NCBI GenBank assembly: GCA_003344405.1
Contig: NOWV01000003.1
Coordinates: 1,302,001 to 1,366,000, forward strand
Direction: 5' to 3'
Source of the DNA: Trichoplax sp. H2
Lineage: Eukaryota > Placozoa > Uniplacotomia > Trichoplacea
DNA length: 64,000 nt
Shown: one piece after another, positions 50,103 through 63,346 of the stretch
How the letters are laid out: each line of letters opens with the position of its first letter
How positions within the stretch are numbered: the stretch's first letter is position 1
Notes under the pieces: model-generated
Told to the model about the DNA's origin: nothing
Seen by the model: only the letters and a program-made list of their open reading frames with translations
Databases searched by the model: none
Position numbers and translations under genes: made by a program

Positions 50103-50863
50103 AAGTTAAGATTAGCAAGTACTGTAAGATATCGACGGTGCGGTATAATGTCCTTTGTACTGTGATCAATTCTATACCAGTCATTATAATGGGTCTAAGG
50201 ATCGCTTGCTCTGTCGATAACAACCGTTAAAAGAAAATGTAACAATCAAAATGGCTGTTGTAATAAAGTGTCTATCGAAACGCAACGACTTCCACAACTT
50301 GAAGGAAAATCACTTTATTACAATAATTACGTCTTCTACCAAGGACTAGATTATCTATGGCTACTCTGTCTTCGGAGATAAAATCTCCTGCTTATATACA
50401 ATTGTGTACAGAGTATCTTCGTGACACATAAATCATTATCTACCTTAATAAGGCTAACATCACACCTCTAGCGTACCTGGAGGTGCCAAGCAGTATGACT
50501 AATAACTTTTACAATCCGTATTGCAATTACTAATACAAATCCTCACATATTTAATCTCACTCTACGATCTAGCACCTATTAAACCTAACAATAATATTTT
50601 GCAGCTTTGCGTCCAATTAGAATAAATAATGATAAATAGAAGTGGAAATTGCTATAACTCGCTGTTAATGCAAGTAAATAGACGTAGGTGGTAATTTCGA
50701 ATTGATAGACTTATTAATATTGATTCAAGTTAATAACAATATTTTCATAGTTCGATGTTGAGTAGGAAAATGCAGGGATAACGAAAATACGATAGAGCTT
50801 GATATGAGTGCAAGTATATAAAAATTGAAGGAAGTTGAAGAAACTGTAAACATTGATCTAAGT
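50103..50863. repeat. allelic copy B right of the 50.1-kb gap
   Basis: Counterpart of 49342-50082, 761 bp. It continues without break into the 148-bp array, whereas copy A ends at the gap. Confidence 0.85.
50259..50577 (-). mobile_element. possible LTR-like insert specific to allele B
   Basis: The 319-bp middle of copy B replaces a 297-bp unrelated middle in copy A. On the minus strand it carries TATATAAG (50398-50391) and AATAAA (50319-50314). A 13-bp perfect inverted repeat (50258-50270 with 50311-50323) lies at its left edge. No target duplication was found, the TATA to AATAAA distance is about 79 bp rather than 23-24 bp as in the two clear LTRs, and the empty site is not seen. It could equally be a divergent allele. 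Confidence 0.3.
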
Positions 50864-52210
50864 GAGCAATAGTATTAATTATTTTTACAGCTAATGGTGA
50901 GTAGGAAATAGTAATGACGAGGGCCAGGATATTGCAGCACTTTGTATAACTAGTTATAAAAGGTAGTAACTCAGAATAGATACGGTTCCCATATTAGAAT
51001 AACTATAAAATTATTGATTTAAGCCAACAATCGTATTTCATAGATTGATGTTTAATAGAAATAATGGTAATAATAATTATAATATAAAGAAAATAAGATA
51101 ATGCTTACACGGGTCATTAAACTAGGAATAGATACGGTAGTATTTCCGAGTGGGATAATTATAAAATATTAACTTAATTGAAGGATATTATTTTTATTTC
51201 CCAGAATATAAATTTAAGCTAAGAAGTAGAACATTTTTCCATATCTTTCTACTAAAATGAGTAAATTAAGATGATCGAATTTGTAGTTTGGCCTGACTCC
51301 TAACTATCGAATTAAAGTTGACAAATTAAATTATTTTACAGTTTAACATTAAGCAGATAAATAGTGATAACGAGAAATGAGACATCCCTATATGGCTCGG
51401 TACCGATATAAGTAAATTAGAATAGATAGTAAATCCAAGTTGAGATAATTATACTGTAAGCTATCGATCTACGTTGACAAGATTTATTTGGTAGCTCAAT
51501 ACTAAGTAAAAAGAATGATAAATAACAAGAATTAGTTAGAACTGATGACTAAAAGTGAATTGGAATACTTTGGATTGCAGTTTGAAGTGAGAGTAATTGT
51601 TATATTTTAATTTAACAAAATAATACTACTTTATAGGTTAATATTTAAGGAAGAAAGCTATTAATAACGAGAAATAGGATTATAGTTGTATGACTTACTA
51701 TCAATATAAGTAAAAATAGAACGGACTTAATTTAAAGCTGAGATAATTATTGCTTGTAACTTAACAATAATATTGTTTCATGGCTTGGCACCAAACAGAA
51801 AAAATAGTAATAACGAGAAATTGAATTATTAGCGTATGGCTTGCTATTATTATAATCACAAATAAATTGAAATGGATGATTTTTTCTCAATTTAGGATAA
51901 TCATTTAATTTAAACTAACAATGATATTATATTACAGCTAAACACCATTAAGTAGACAAAAAACGTAATAACAAGAAATGGAATAATAATCCCTTCGTAT
52001 TTTACTGAAAATATAAGTGAATTTTTAAATAGGCTAAAGTTGGGATAATTACTGGTTTAATCTGACAATGAGATTACTAAACCAAATATGAAGTAGAAAG
52101 AAAGCAGAAACTGATAATAAGTATAGGTATAAAATAGAATGATTGCTATATGACTAGCCTTGAGTATAAGAGGAATAGACAGATTGATTGTGAAACCATG
52201 ATTATAACAT
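50587..52210. repeat. degenerate tandem array, mean period about 148 bp
   Basis: The motif AACAAT (or GACAAT/GACAAG), followed by a TT-ATTTCATAG-like stretch, a TTGATGTTAAGTAGAAA-like stretch and GTAATAACGAGAAA, recurs. Anchors lie near 50587, 50735, 50865, 51026, 51177, 51320, 51476, 51614, 51763, 51917 and 52064, a mean step of 147.7 bp over ten steps. Units are strongly diverged and no frame stays open, so it is an old satellite-like array. Confidence 0.75.
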
Positions 52211-53487
52211 TAATTACACTTATTACCTATTATTATAAGAGTAATGATGCCAATATCATAGAATAGATACTGTTAAGTCAATAGAGAATTTGATTGATGC
52301 AATTTCGACGTAATTTATGACATCATAGGCAACCATCAAGTCAATAAATTAGAATTGACGTTAAATGTTAATAATCATAAAATCAATATTGAATGACATG
52401 TTAGACAAATTAGCAAATGGTAACAAGGCGATAAAATAGTGAAAGAGTCCATTTCATGCTTTGCATTATTTTTAATTACTGGCATATAGGTATGCGATAT
52501 TAAAAAACTGCAATATTACAAATACTATAGGATATAGAATGATATTTAAAGAATTTGTTTACCATTATTTTCAAGTTTTCTACCATATCTAGAGGTTAAA
52601 ATTTTTGCAAATTTCACCTTCCACCTGCCGTTGTACACTGACTAAATATTACATATTATATACAGTATATTATATTGCTGTTATTGCCATTGTAGTAGAA
52701 GTAAGGCTTTTCTTACAGAACAGAAAATGCAATGTTGTTTAATGATGGTATTAGTCCTAGCAAATTAACGCTATAATACGATCGAATCATCTATAGAGGG
52801 CTTATAACAATAGAAAGAAACAATAATGATATGTCTCGAATGAAAAGAGTGTTCCATGCTTTTACTAGATCAATTAAACAGCAGTGTATACTATCATTTC
52901 GTATTTAAAAAGTTCAATATTGGAAATAGTATTTATGACAGAAGAAACCAAATTTTAGTAATTTAAATTCGAGAGACAAAGTATATTATATCAATTTAAT
53001 TTTCTATTCGGTGTTTTGCAATCGAGGCTACAGTAACGCGACATAAAACTTGAACGTAAAATCCTAACATTATTTATCATCGATGATTTAAAAATCTATC
53101 ATACTCAATTTTTTAATCAAATTTTAGCTGAAATTCTTTCTTTCTTTCTATAATCTGTCATGACGTAAATAAATAAAAATTAACCCTAAACTAGACCTTG
53201 ATTGAATTTATCAAAAGTATGAATTTATAACAACCACTTATGACGTTACTTAATATCAAGATCAAAACTTTAATTGACCCTTCTCAATACTAATTTATCG
53301 TTGCTATTGCAACTCCATCTTAATACAGTAATACAATTTTTTGTTTGATTTTTGACTATAACGATGATATTGAACAAGGATTACAATAGCTAGTCTTGCT
53401 TTTCTGTAGTGTTATTAGAAAGAAAAGCGTAGTAAAATAGCTTAGAGGGTTTTTTCTATTCTTTGTCTCTCATCAAGAGACTTGTAC
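52211..53487. other. non-coding, no gene recognised
   Basis: AT-rich sequence after the array fades out. No coding stretch or clear repeat is visible. Confidence 0.4.
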
Positions 53488-53840
53488 AGTATATCGATTT
53501 AACAAATATATTTTTATATCAAATATATAGATATCTATTAATCGAGTCAATTATAAATTTCTCCTTGGTTTTGTCGTCTCTGTCTATCATTTTAATGCTA
53601 TTTATTTTTAACACGCGGAATATCACAATTAATCTTAACGTAATAATTAGAATTGCAGTCTATATATCTTTCTTCAAATGCTAGCAATCGAAGCATTCAA
53701 CTATTTTTCTCATAGTTAGAGACTATAGTCTAGAAAGTCTTTCAATAGATATCACTACTTCAAAAAATTCAATCAATCAATCAATAGCATTGAAATGACA
53801 ATAGTATTGACTGCAATTTCAAGATAAAAATAACAATATC
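53488..53840. repeat. short allele left of the 53.8-kb gap
   Basis: This 353-bp segment matches 53861-54646 throughout, except that the right-hand copy carries 433 extra bases. A TCAA microsatellite (53771-53785) and several single-base differences are shared or distinguish the copies. Confidence 0.88.
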
Positions 53841-53860
53841 NNNNNNNNNNNNNNNNNNNN
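53841..53860. other. assembly gap (20 N)
   Basis: Twenty unresolved bases between the short and long alleles. Confidence 0.99.
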
Positions 53861-54646
53861 AGTATATCGATTTAACAAATATATTTTTATATCAAATATA
53901 TAGATATCTATTAATCGAGTCAATTATAAATTTCTCCTTGGTTTTGTCGTCCCTGTCTATCATTTTAATGCCATTTATTTTTAACACGCGGAATATCACA
54001 ATTAATCTTGACGTAATAATTAGAATTGCAGTCTATATATCTTTCTTCGTCTGGAAAGATCAAAATCTATCGTCTATCATCTTTCCATAATTCATTAATA
54101 AAGCCAAGATAGGCCGATAACAGATCAAATAATACAACAAAGAAAGATTTTATTTTATCGATTGGTTACTAATCTATTTCTAGGTATTACAAATAAGAGC
54201 TTTTTCTGTGAAATTTATGTTATGATCGTAATTGATTAAAAATGAAACTAGAATGGAGTAACAAAATTGTGATAAAGTAGGGTAGATGTGGAAAATTCTT
54301 TCCATGATTGCAGATTAAGCTGGTCAAATAATTATAAATTGACAATCCATTCCGATTTTTCCGTCAATATTTCCAAATATCAAATATTATCTATAAAAAT
54401 TTATTCAATTTTTTGCGATTAGCAGTATAATTATAAGTAGTAACGTAAATCTAAGATTGACGATAATTTCAATTGCTCACCAAATACTAGCAATCGAAGC
54501 ATTCAACTATTTTTCTCATAGTTAGAGACTATAGTCTAGAAAGTCTTTCAATAGATATCACTACTTCAAAAAATTCAATCAATCAATCAATAGCATTGAA
54601 ATGACAATAGTATTGACTGCAATTTCAAGATAAAAATAACAATATC
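53861..54646. repeat. long allele right of the 53.8-kb gap with a 433-bp indel
   Basis: Same ends as 53488-53840. The extra 433 bp run from 54049 to 54481, between CTTTCTTC and AAATACTAGC. A 9-bp inverted repeat (TGGAAAGAT at 54052-54060, ATCTTTCCA at 54079-54087) sits near the left breakpoint. No flanking target duplication is obvious. The size is close to three 144-bp units, so gain or loss of array units is a possible cause. Confidence 0.88.
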
Positions 54647-54964
54647 CAACGAATTATTCATGAATATCATAATATCATCCATTCTTGGAAGGGTTCGCGA
54701 TGTAAAATCACAATAGTTCATGTCAGTTCATAAAGAAAATGTATGCAAAACTGTACAAAATTTTAATAATAGTTTAAGAGTACAATAATTTAATAGAACT
54801 CATTCTTAGACTGAATAATCTGCCTTATCATGCTTATTAGTATCATTTTTCCGCCATCATGAAAAATTAACCCTCAGTACCGCTATAAGTATAGTTTTAG
54901 CCATATTAACTAATACTATATTCATCTAGGTCATCTTTTAATAGAAAATAAAGCAAAATTGTTA

Positions 54965-55310
54965 TTAAAATTGGCTTCTAGTTAGATTAATTCTTCACCC
55001 ATCCACTGTTGTCGTTTGTATTAAAATAAAGTATAATTATTAAATTGGTTATCGGTTAGATTAATCCTCCATCTATCTATACTATCAGTAATACGCGCAT
55101 TAAAGTATAAATATTAAATTGCTAGTTAGATTAATTCTTTATCTGTCTACTTTCATCATCTGTATTTAAATAATGTACAGTTATTAAAGTGACTATTAGT
55201 TAAATTAATCCGCTACCTATATGCTTCTGCCAGTTTTATTAAAATTATTAAAATTTAAGTATAATTATAAAATTGCTTACTAGTCAGGTTTATTTGAGGT
55301 TTATCTTATC
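54965..55310. repeat. degenerate tandem array, period about 74 bp
   Basis: GTTAGATTAATTCTT-like motifs occur at 54981, 55055, 55125 and 55199, with a weaker copy near 55285. Each follows a TATAATTATTAAATTG-like stretch. Steps are 74, 70, 74 and about 86 bp, roughly half of the 147-bp period seen in neighbouring arrays. Confidence 0.7.
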
Positions 55311-56039
55311 TTTTCGGCTAATTTACAATTAATTCTCGTCAATATGGCAATCGTATTAAGTCCAGACTCGCACTACGATAGTTATTTCAATAATTTCCTG
55401 ATTGCAATGAATTAATTATATAGTTATGTTATATGACTATGTTTAAATTCTTATCGTAGCAAATAAACATTAACAAAAATTAGTGAGATCCTATCTGCAA
55501 TAAGTATCCAATAGTACACCTTCAACCAGTGACGATATGCAATAAAATACGAATGTAAGATGTCACTTCCTATGCCTAAAAGTAGATAGAGTAGATAATT
55601 ACGATTGAATTATTTTAAAATACTCTCTTGATGACTGCGTATATTAGCTAGGGAGTGAAGAAGATAATGTCCTTCCAATTCAATGCGCTATGTAAAGAAG
55701 TTATTGAATCGAATAACATCTTAACTATACATTTATTGTCTTTATTTATTTTCAAATGATCTTTTGAAAGTTATTATTTTCGAAATCGTATCCAAGCTGC
55801 CGCCTTATATTATTGACAACTTTACGCTATGTAATGATATTTCTCTACCTTAGGTATAGTTTAACCATATAAGCGTAGAATGTGAACATGTCTTGGAGTA
55901 ATTTTTAGATGATTGAATCTTAACAATCTGTCTTTGCTGTATCACAGTAAAATTATCATAGACCAGAAAAATTTTCCGTTGTCTGATATTTGCACTAGTT
56001 CGGTCATTATAATATCATATTATCTTCCAATTTCAGGGT

Positions 56040-57610
56040 ACTTCCTCGATAAATTATTTCCGATATCAAATCTCGACTGAATAGATGCAATTTGTAATAA
56101 TGAAAGTTGATTACCATATGTAGAAAAGTTTTCATTTTTCCTCAAATCAATACTGACCATACAAACATTAGGGTTAAATTCATCCTCCATGTCCGGTCTT
56201 TACTAAATATATATTATTTAACATTTTAAAAATTTGCCACCGTAGGCTCACCAAATCATCTATCTTAATATTGTATGAGTTTATCTGATCATTAAAATTA
56301 AATATCTAGTTATCAGACAGAACATGGTATAGGAAGTAATAAAGTTATGAAAAAATTTAATTCATGATCTAAAAGCATGTTAACCGTACGGATACAATGT
56401 TTGACTATTTTCAATACTTCCTTGATAGTTATTTTTTAATAATTTTGTCTCTATTAAATATTATCTAAATAAATTAGAGAAAATTCTTGAAACGGTTTTG
56501 ATGTACCATAATAAATAGGCTAATAATTAATTACTTCTTAGAAGTATTAGTATTATGAGATCTGTCGAATATTTCCTTAATGGATTGCGTTACCTAATAT
56601 CAAATCTCGATTAAATTAAGATGATTTCAAATTGAAAACTATGACGATGAGTAAAATATTACCCGGTCTTAGTTAAAGTTAATAAAATATCTAACGTCAA
56701 ATCTTGGCTTAGTAAAGGGGAAATCATATTGGAGATGAACATAACGGCACGTAAAATAAGTTTTTATGTCTTAATCAATGTTAATCATCCAGATCAATGA
56801 TAACAAATCATTTTAACTACTTAGTTAATCATTATTTCCTATGATAGTGTCTTGACTTAATGAATGTTTTATCTCATTGAAAATAAAAGTCATGACGATT
56901 TATATTATATTTTTAAGTGTTCACCATAGTTCACTAGACAAGATGGATGACACCTAATCACTTAAACTTCTTGGTTAGTTATTAACTTTCATGTTCAATT
57001 CTTGGCTAAATCTACATTGCATATATTAAAAATAATCTTAACGACATGCACAAAAAATCTGATGTCTTAATCAAGATTAACCACACAAATAAATGACAAT
57101 TAATCATTTTAACTACTTGGTTAACCATTATTTTCTGTGATTGTGTCTTGGCTGAGTTATATTGAAAATATTCATGACGATATAGTAGAAAAAGTCTTGA
57201 TGCCTTAATCAATGTTGACAATGTGAGTTACGTCTAACTACTTCAAATACTTCCTTAATAATCTAAATTAAGACTGTATCTAGGCTAAAAATAAAGGCAA
57301 AATGCATACGGGTAATTTTTAAACTAGACAACTAACATTTTGTGCCTCTAATCTATAATTACCATCTAAATATTGTCTCTGTAATTTCCAATACTTCCTT
57401 GATGCTTATTTTGATGATGATATCTTGGCTAAATAAACGTAGTATCATGTTAAAAATAATAATAGCGATATGTTATAAAAAGGTTTGTATGTCGTAATCT
57501 ATGTAACCATACGAATTACGTCTAATCATTTAAAATACTTCCTTGATGGGCAATACTATCCAATATTTTATCTTTACTGAATAGGTATCAAGTTACAATA
57601 ATTATTCTTA
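56040..57610. repeat. degenerate tandem array, period about 144-147 bp
   Basis: The anchor TAACTACTTCCTTGGTTA and variants occurs near 56819, 56966, 57115, 57249, 57393 and 57537 (steps 147, 149, 134, 144, 144). Weaker copies reach back to about 56040 and 56416. Between anchors, TCTTGGCTAAATAAA, TAACGACATG and GTCTTAATCAATGTTAACC motifs recur in the same order. It is not visibly the same sequence as the 50.6-52.2 kb array. Confidence 0.7.
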
Positions 57611-59471
57611 CGATAACGGTCCTGCCTGATTTTTTATTCTTCTTCCAATTTCACTACTTGACTTTTTTTACAATACCCATAGTTAGAGAATTTTGAAAAG
57701 CTAACCAAGCACAAAATTCGAGGGCGGAGATAGGAATAGATTGGCAAGCGTTGTTTAAATTCTTCTTCTTTGAAAATAATTCTACTCTCTATTGTCGGCA
57801 AGATAATGGTTGTCAATAGAGGACATTGCTGTTATGTAATTGATCAGCTTCCTTTGCCTGGCTGTCTGTCTTTCGTATCATTGAATGGAAAACTTCATAT
57901 CCTGAAAACTCCATGTCTATAAATTTACATATCCATTCAGCATTGACACAAATCTATCCAACTAGGTGAGTCTATAAATATATCTGCATCGATATTCATC
58001 TATCATCAGGCCCCTACAACTACAATCGATCCATCAAGAGTATTAGGCCATCGCTTTATCAGGTAATCTAATTCATTCCTGGCTAATTTTTACGGTTATC
58101 ATTTCGTCATTTCGACTCTTCTTCCTCTTGTACTCTCTTGTATGCTGTTATCCACGACTGAATTAGTGTAGAGAGTAAAAGGAAATAAAAGATCGAAAAG
58201 TCTATAACATGTAGTTCTAATAAAATTTCAATTCTAGAAAAATTACGTCTAGAAATGATTAGAAAAAATGAATATAGATTAAATTATTTATTTTATCAAC
58301 TTTTTACGAAAAGATAAATATCCAATTCATTACTAAAGTGTTGATTTGAGAGAGATAGAGCTAATAGTCTTTTTTTATCGATCCATTTCTTACAAGTTAC
58401 ATATTTTCATATTTAATATTCAGTCTATTTTCTTCTTGAAATTGATATTTACATCGTTTGCATCATTCAAGTCATCCAGTGATTATCTATATAACCGATC
58501 TTTGATCTGATGCAATGAATTGAATACTTATACCCATAGGAAAGTTAATTTTTACTCATCGACTTGGGAGGTTTCTTACTATCTCCTTTTTTTACTTTTG
58601 TCTTGAAATATTCGGAAATTAATTCTGAAGTAACTCTTACGTTAACGCTTTATAAATTTTTATTTTCAAATTTGAGCAATTTTCTCTCCTTTTTCGTCTA
58701 TTATCGCCACCATCATAATAATCTTAATAATGCACAATAATAACATGAATAAGAATAAAGAATGATTAAACAAATTAATATTGCCTCTATCGATTAAAAA
58801 TTTTTTAATCATTTTTAGATGCAAGTCCAAGCTGTAAGTACATGTAAGATAAGATTAAACAAAAATTGGATTGGAAGTAAATACGTAAAAGATATACTTG
58901 GACAAGTTAAGGGTAAATTCGAGCCTATTTTCTATTTTACTCCATTGATACTCTTCTATCATGGCCGTCAACGCCAACTTATGGCTATAGTCATGACCAA
59001 GAATAAAGATAATATATAGAAAGTGATGAACGTATAATCGGATGACAAGCTATCAACGTCCTAAGTAAATATCAACATAACCAACTCGCCTACATAACTA
59101 TGAGTTCAAACTGTATTATCATGTTGCAACCGCAATCGCGGAAATACAAAATGATAGACAATGATTCCGTTAATTTTTCATCAAGAGTCAATGTTATTTT
59201 AATAGAAAAGTTATGCAAAATAAAACATCAAATACAATTATAGTTTAAACTAGAACTTTTCATTTAGCTAACTAAGTCATCGATACATCTTTTCATTAGA
59301 TTTTATCTTTTCCTATTATATAAATCATGAAATAGCGTTATTACCGTGATAATGAATGATTAAACAACAGCATCACCGTTGTATTGAAATTGAAATTTTA
59401 ATTACATCAATAACTACTTCTATCTAACATCTAACTTACCTCCTCTTTCTTTCCCTAATTTTAGATCGGAT
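57611..59471. other. upstream region of the Lhx1/5-like exon
   Basis: No coding stretch is recognised. A T-rich run at 59433-59464 ends in CCTAATTTTAG, a good acceptor just before the LIM exon, so a 5' UTR exon probably lies upstream in this interval. Confidence 0.4.
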
Positions 59472-59641
59472 ATGATCTCATGTGCCGGTTGCCAATTGCC
59501 AATATGTGATAAATTTCTCCTCAGCGTTTTAGATCGCAAATGGCATACCAAATGTGTTCAATGTTCACAATGTAAAGTGCAATTAAGTGAAAAATGCTTT
59601 AGTCGTGATGGCAAATTATACTGTCGAAATGATTTCTATAG
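59472..59641 (+). CDS. partial gene: LIM-homeobox Lhx1/5-class, first LIM domain
   Basis: The exon is 56 codons plus two bases and ends at a consensus donor (TATAG then GTAAGAAAT). It encodes a complete first LIM finger pair with zinc ligands Cys4, Cys7, His25, Cys28 and Cys31, Cys34, Cys51, Asp54. The text closely follows the start of vertebrate LHX1/LHX5: CAGC at 4-7, then [30 protein letters not shown] and NDF. The start was chosen at the ATG three codons before the first Cys, as in LHX1; an acceptor at 59464 means a 5' UTR exon is likely. The intron falls where LHX1 is also split, before the second LIM domain. LIM2 and the homeodomain were not found by 64000 and should lie beyond. The product would be a nuclear DNA-binding regulator with LDB cofactors. 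Confidence 0.88.
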
Positions 59642-61870
59642 GTAAGAAATTCCATTTAAATATTAACTTTGAATACCGATTTACATGACCTCATTTTTAT
59701 CTGATCAAATTACTGTCAAGTCAGTACTTTATTTTGGGATAGTACCAATTTAAAGGGAATTATGCTTTGATGTAGAGCAGTCGTATTAAAGTTTGGGAAT
59801 ATCTTAGACATTAAGAAAAGATGGCCAATGCCGGCTTTAAACGCTTTACTGCATTGTTAGACAATGAATTAATAATCCATGATAGTACTGTATATCATGA
59901 TTACAAATTCCCACGAGAACAAGCTTTTCTTGTCTTATCAGGGATCTTTCATGCTTTATAGAAAAAAATTTCTTAAAGAATTATGCCAAGAAAATTAAAA
60001 CTGTGTCCAAAGGGTTAACCAGCATTTGTCAGTAAAGCTGATAATACCATTTTGTTATTCTATTCCCTTTAGTATGCCTTAAGAAGCATCAAAATGTTGA
60101 AAAATAATATTTCTTAACCTAAATTATATCGATAATTCTCCTATTAGTAGAACTGATGAAGAAGATTGTCTTCACTATTTTTTGCATTGCATGTACGCTA
60201 AAGATTATGCCTTCGAGAGCGAATAGGGAATTTAATGATTTTTACTTTAAGCCTTTTGTTTGGTGTTCGATTGATATTGGTATTCTCGTGAATATCTATC
60301 AACTATAACTTTAAACTGGGTAAAAAAATATTATCAAAATGAAATCCAATTTAATCTTGTTAATTTTACACGCTAAAGGACTCTTTAAGAGGAGATATAT
60401 CAATTACATCTATTAACATTCTACTTTATATTCAAGTACTATAGATATTTGTTACCGGATCTTTTGACCTACCTTTAGCTATTAAATATGTAATTTTGTT
60501 ATAATTAAAAATCATTGACATCTACTGATCTGAAAGAGTGATATCTCAATTGATAGTTGATAATCTTTGGTCATTTGTAGTTATACAGTAGTAGATTGCC
60601 TCTTGCCATACTATTGTTATAGATACATTACCAAGTTTATGAGTGCAAAAGCACAGTTAGTGTACAACTTGAGAGATTCCTAATTATCTACTCTATGATT
60701 CAAAATCTCTTCAAAATTTTGATCTTGAGAAGTCTGTAACTTTTTTCCTTGTGTATCGTACCTACTAAAGGTTACTCGCTGAGCTGCGATCAGCTATGCA
60801 TTCATCAATCTTAATCCTCTAAATGACCCATAATGCTACTCAAAACTTGTGATCTTATCGATAGGAACTTCCAACGAGTGTATTTCACCTTGTAAATTAT
60901 TAATTCAGTATCGATATAAAAAATTCTTCATCTAAGCTATGTTAAAGCACCTAGTTATACATAACATTAGAAAAATTTTGATCTATCGATATCTGAAGCT
61001 GTCGTTTATGCTACACAATGGAAAGACATCGACAAATTAGAAAATGTAGTATGTTGTTATCTATATACACTTTAAGTAAATTGATCTGCTATATACTATG
61101 TCTAAACTATAAATATAATGCTAATCTACTGTTACTAGTACACTTTGGATAAAAGTTATCTAAAGGCACACGTTACTGAAATGTGACAAAAAATAATAAT
61201 CAATCGTTAACTGTGTACTATAGATAATAATATCTAGTAGAATGACAAAATGAAACATGTTACTTATATTGCTCATTCATAATAACCCTATCGAAGTTCA
61301 TTAATCTTTTCACTAGTATTAGCAATAAACGTTTAATTCCGTTTCTAGGTTTCGATTACATTACAATATTACTTGGCGATATTTTTTCCAAACCATAATT
61401 ATTTATTATCGATCGGTAATCGGTAAACCAGTTAATAGGTGTCATCATCGTTTACTTAATTCACATTTTATGATCATGTTTGAATGCCCAAATTTGATAC
61501 AATACATTATCTTTATTATGTATTAGTGTGATCTTGTAGTTAGCAAAATTAATATGAAATGAGGATTTAGGTTCAACATTATAATGACTTAAAAATACCT
61601 TTGGTACTAAATGATTAAATAAAGATTAAAATTTACCCCTATACAATAATCGTTATTACTATCATTTGTAGGCTACATTTACTTTAGCATCGGTTACATT
61701 TAGGATAATAATTAGCAGTGTATTCGTTATGTTGTAATGTATATGCTGGTCAATATTAAAAATGTTTATCGAAATCAGACGGAAAACTCTTCGAAAATTA
61801 TCTATTGTCTTCTTATATTGCTGCCATCGATATCAAGCAATGATCTGAACTTTATCTACTATATTTCATC
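59642..61870. other. presumed first intron of the Lhx1/5-like gene
   Basis: No exon-like stretch is visible. The intron would run past the end of the window, at least 4.3 kb, far longer than most introns in the two fully read genes. Confidence 0.5.
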
Positions 61871-61899
61871 TTCAAATTATGACAATTAGGCTTTCGTTT

Positions 61900-62800
61900 T
61901 TGATTCTGGAAGGATTGAAAAAGGTCAACAAATTGTTTTTACTGTATAATTTTTTATTCACTGTCATTGCGTTTGCGAGAGAATTATTTAATAATTACCT
62001 ACAACTCCCCGATTTTAATTTATTTCTATGTTGTTGCTGCTTTTTCGTACTAGATCATTGATCGGAAAAGTTCATCAAACGCTTCAAACTTTACATTCAT
62101 TGTTTTTATTACTGTTCATTATGCTGCAGAATGATTGAAAATCCTACTTATTACCAGTATATCCTATTTTATCTTCCGATATCTTCTTTATTATGAACTA
62201 CAATGCTGCTGAAAGAGTTTATCGTTATCAATTTTATATGTTCCAACTTAATCTCCACTAGTCACTCTTGAGAATAATCAAAATTATTTATTCCAGTTTG
62301 ATATTTTCCTTATTTTCATCACTACCGCTAATCTTGGTTGGAAAGGTTCATTGAACGTTTATTAACTTTATGTATCTTATTTTTTTCATCACTGCTACTG
62401 AAGTATTGTAAGCAAATTTTTGAGATTCACCTATTGCATTTTTATAATTCCATAGTTTTTCTTTAGTCTGTGACCGCTGTTGAAAGTATTATTAATAGCT
62501 CACCGAGCGCCTTCAATTTTCTTATTTTTCTACTCTTAGTCACGCTTGAGAAGGATAAAGTAAGAGCTTTTTTCAATTTTGGCTACCTATTTTATCTTAT
62601 TGACATTATTTGTTTATAGTATTGACTAAACAAGCCAATGATCAAACACTTTCAACTTTTCATTCTCTAGAATTTAACTGATCAAGACTTGGTCAGTCAT
62701 GCATTACTTTATTTTAGAATATTTCCATGATTACTACTAGAGAATGATCTAAAGTTGCTCTATTTAACTCTTAACTTTCTTTATTCCATTATAGTTAATG
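61900..62800. repeat. degenerate tandem array, period about 142 bp, inside the Lhx intron
   Basis: GTTCATCAAACGCTTCAACTTT-like anchors occur near 62071, 62213, 62347, 62499 and 62639 (steps 142, 134, 152, 140). Each is followed about 45 bp later by a TTTCATCACTGCTGCTGAA-like motif. Units are diverged and pyrimidine-rich on this strand. The sequence is unrelated by eye to the arrays at 50.6 and 56 kb. Confidence 0.62.
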
Positions 62801-63346
62801 TCCCTCCTACCACAGATAAGCTTGAATAATTGTATATTCATATCATGACATACATATATATAATTTAATTTGTGTTTTCAAGGATTACCGGTAAAAATTT
62901 TGCCTACCACCGCTATGCTTTTAGCTTCATATTTCTCATCATTATCTCGATGTTGTTGATACTAAAGATCTATGCTAAGTTTATATTGATAACTGAATAT
63001 AAATAATAGCTACAAAGTATTTCATTATACTGTATCATTCTCATTAGTGATGGCTTTAAGACAACATCGGATATTAAAGTTTTACCTCTTGCCTTACTGC
63101 TGTCAGTTATGGTAGAGATTTGATCGAAATTCCATCTTTATATAATACTCTAACTTTCATAGTTCTCAATTATTCCCTGGTCAATTCCTAACAAGACAAT
63201 GATCTAGAGTTGTCGTAGTTCCTGTTTCTAATTATTAATATATTTAATCTTTATTATGCTGCATTTCATACTTGAGAAGTTATCTTGTTATGGTAATCTT
63301 AAATGCCCATGCTTGAGGTACCGCATCGAAAATTTGTTTATTACCT

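Noticed and set aside
58819-59019. 66-codon frame with an acceptor before its ATG and a donor-like GTAAGTA soon after
   Set aside because: It could be a tiny upstream exon of the Lhx gene, but known LHX1/5 proteins start just before the first LIM cysteine and the peptide has no resemblance. Kept out for lack of support.
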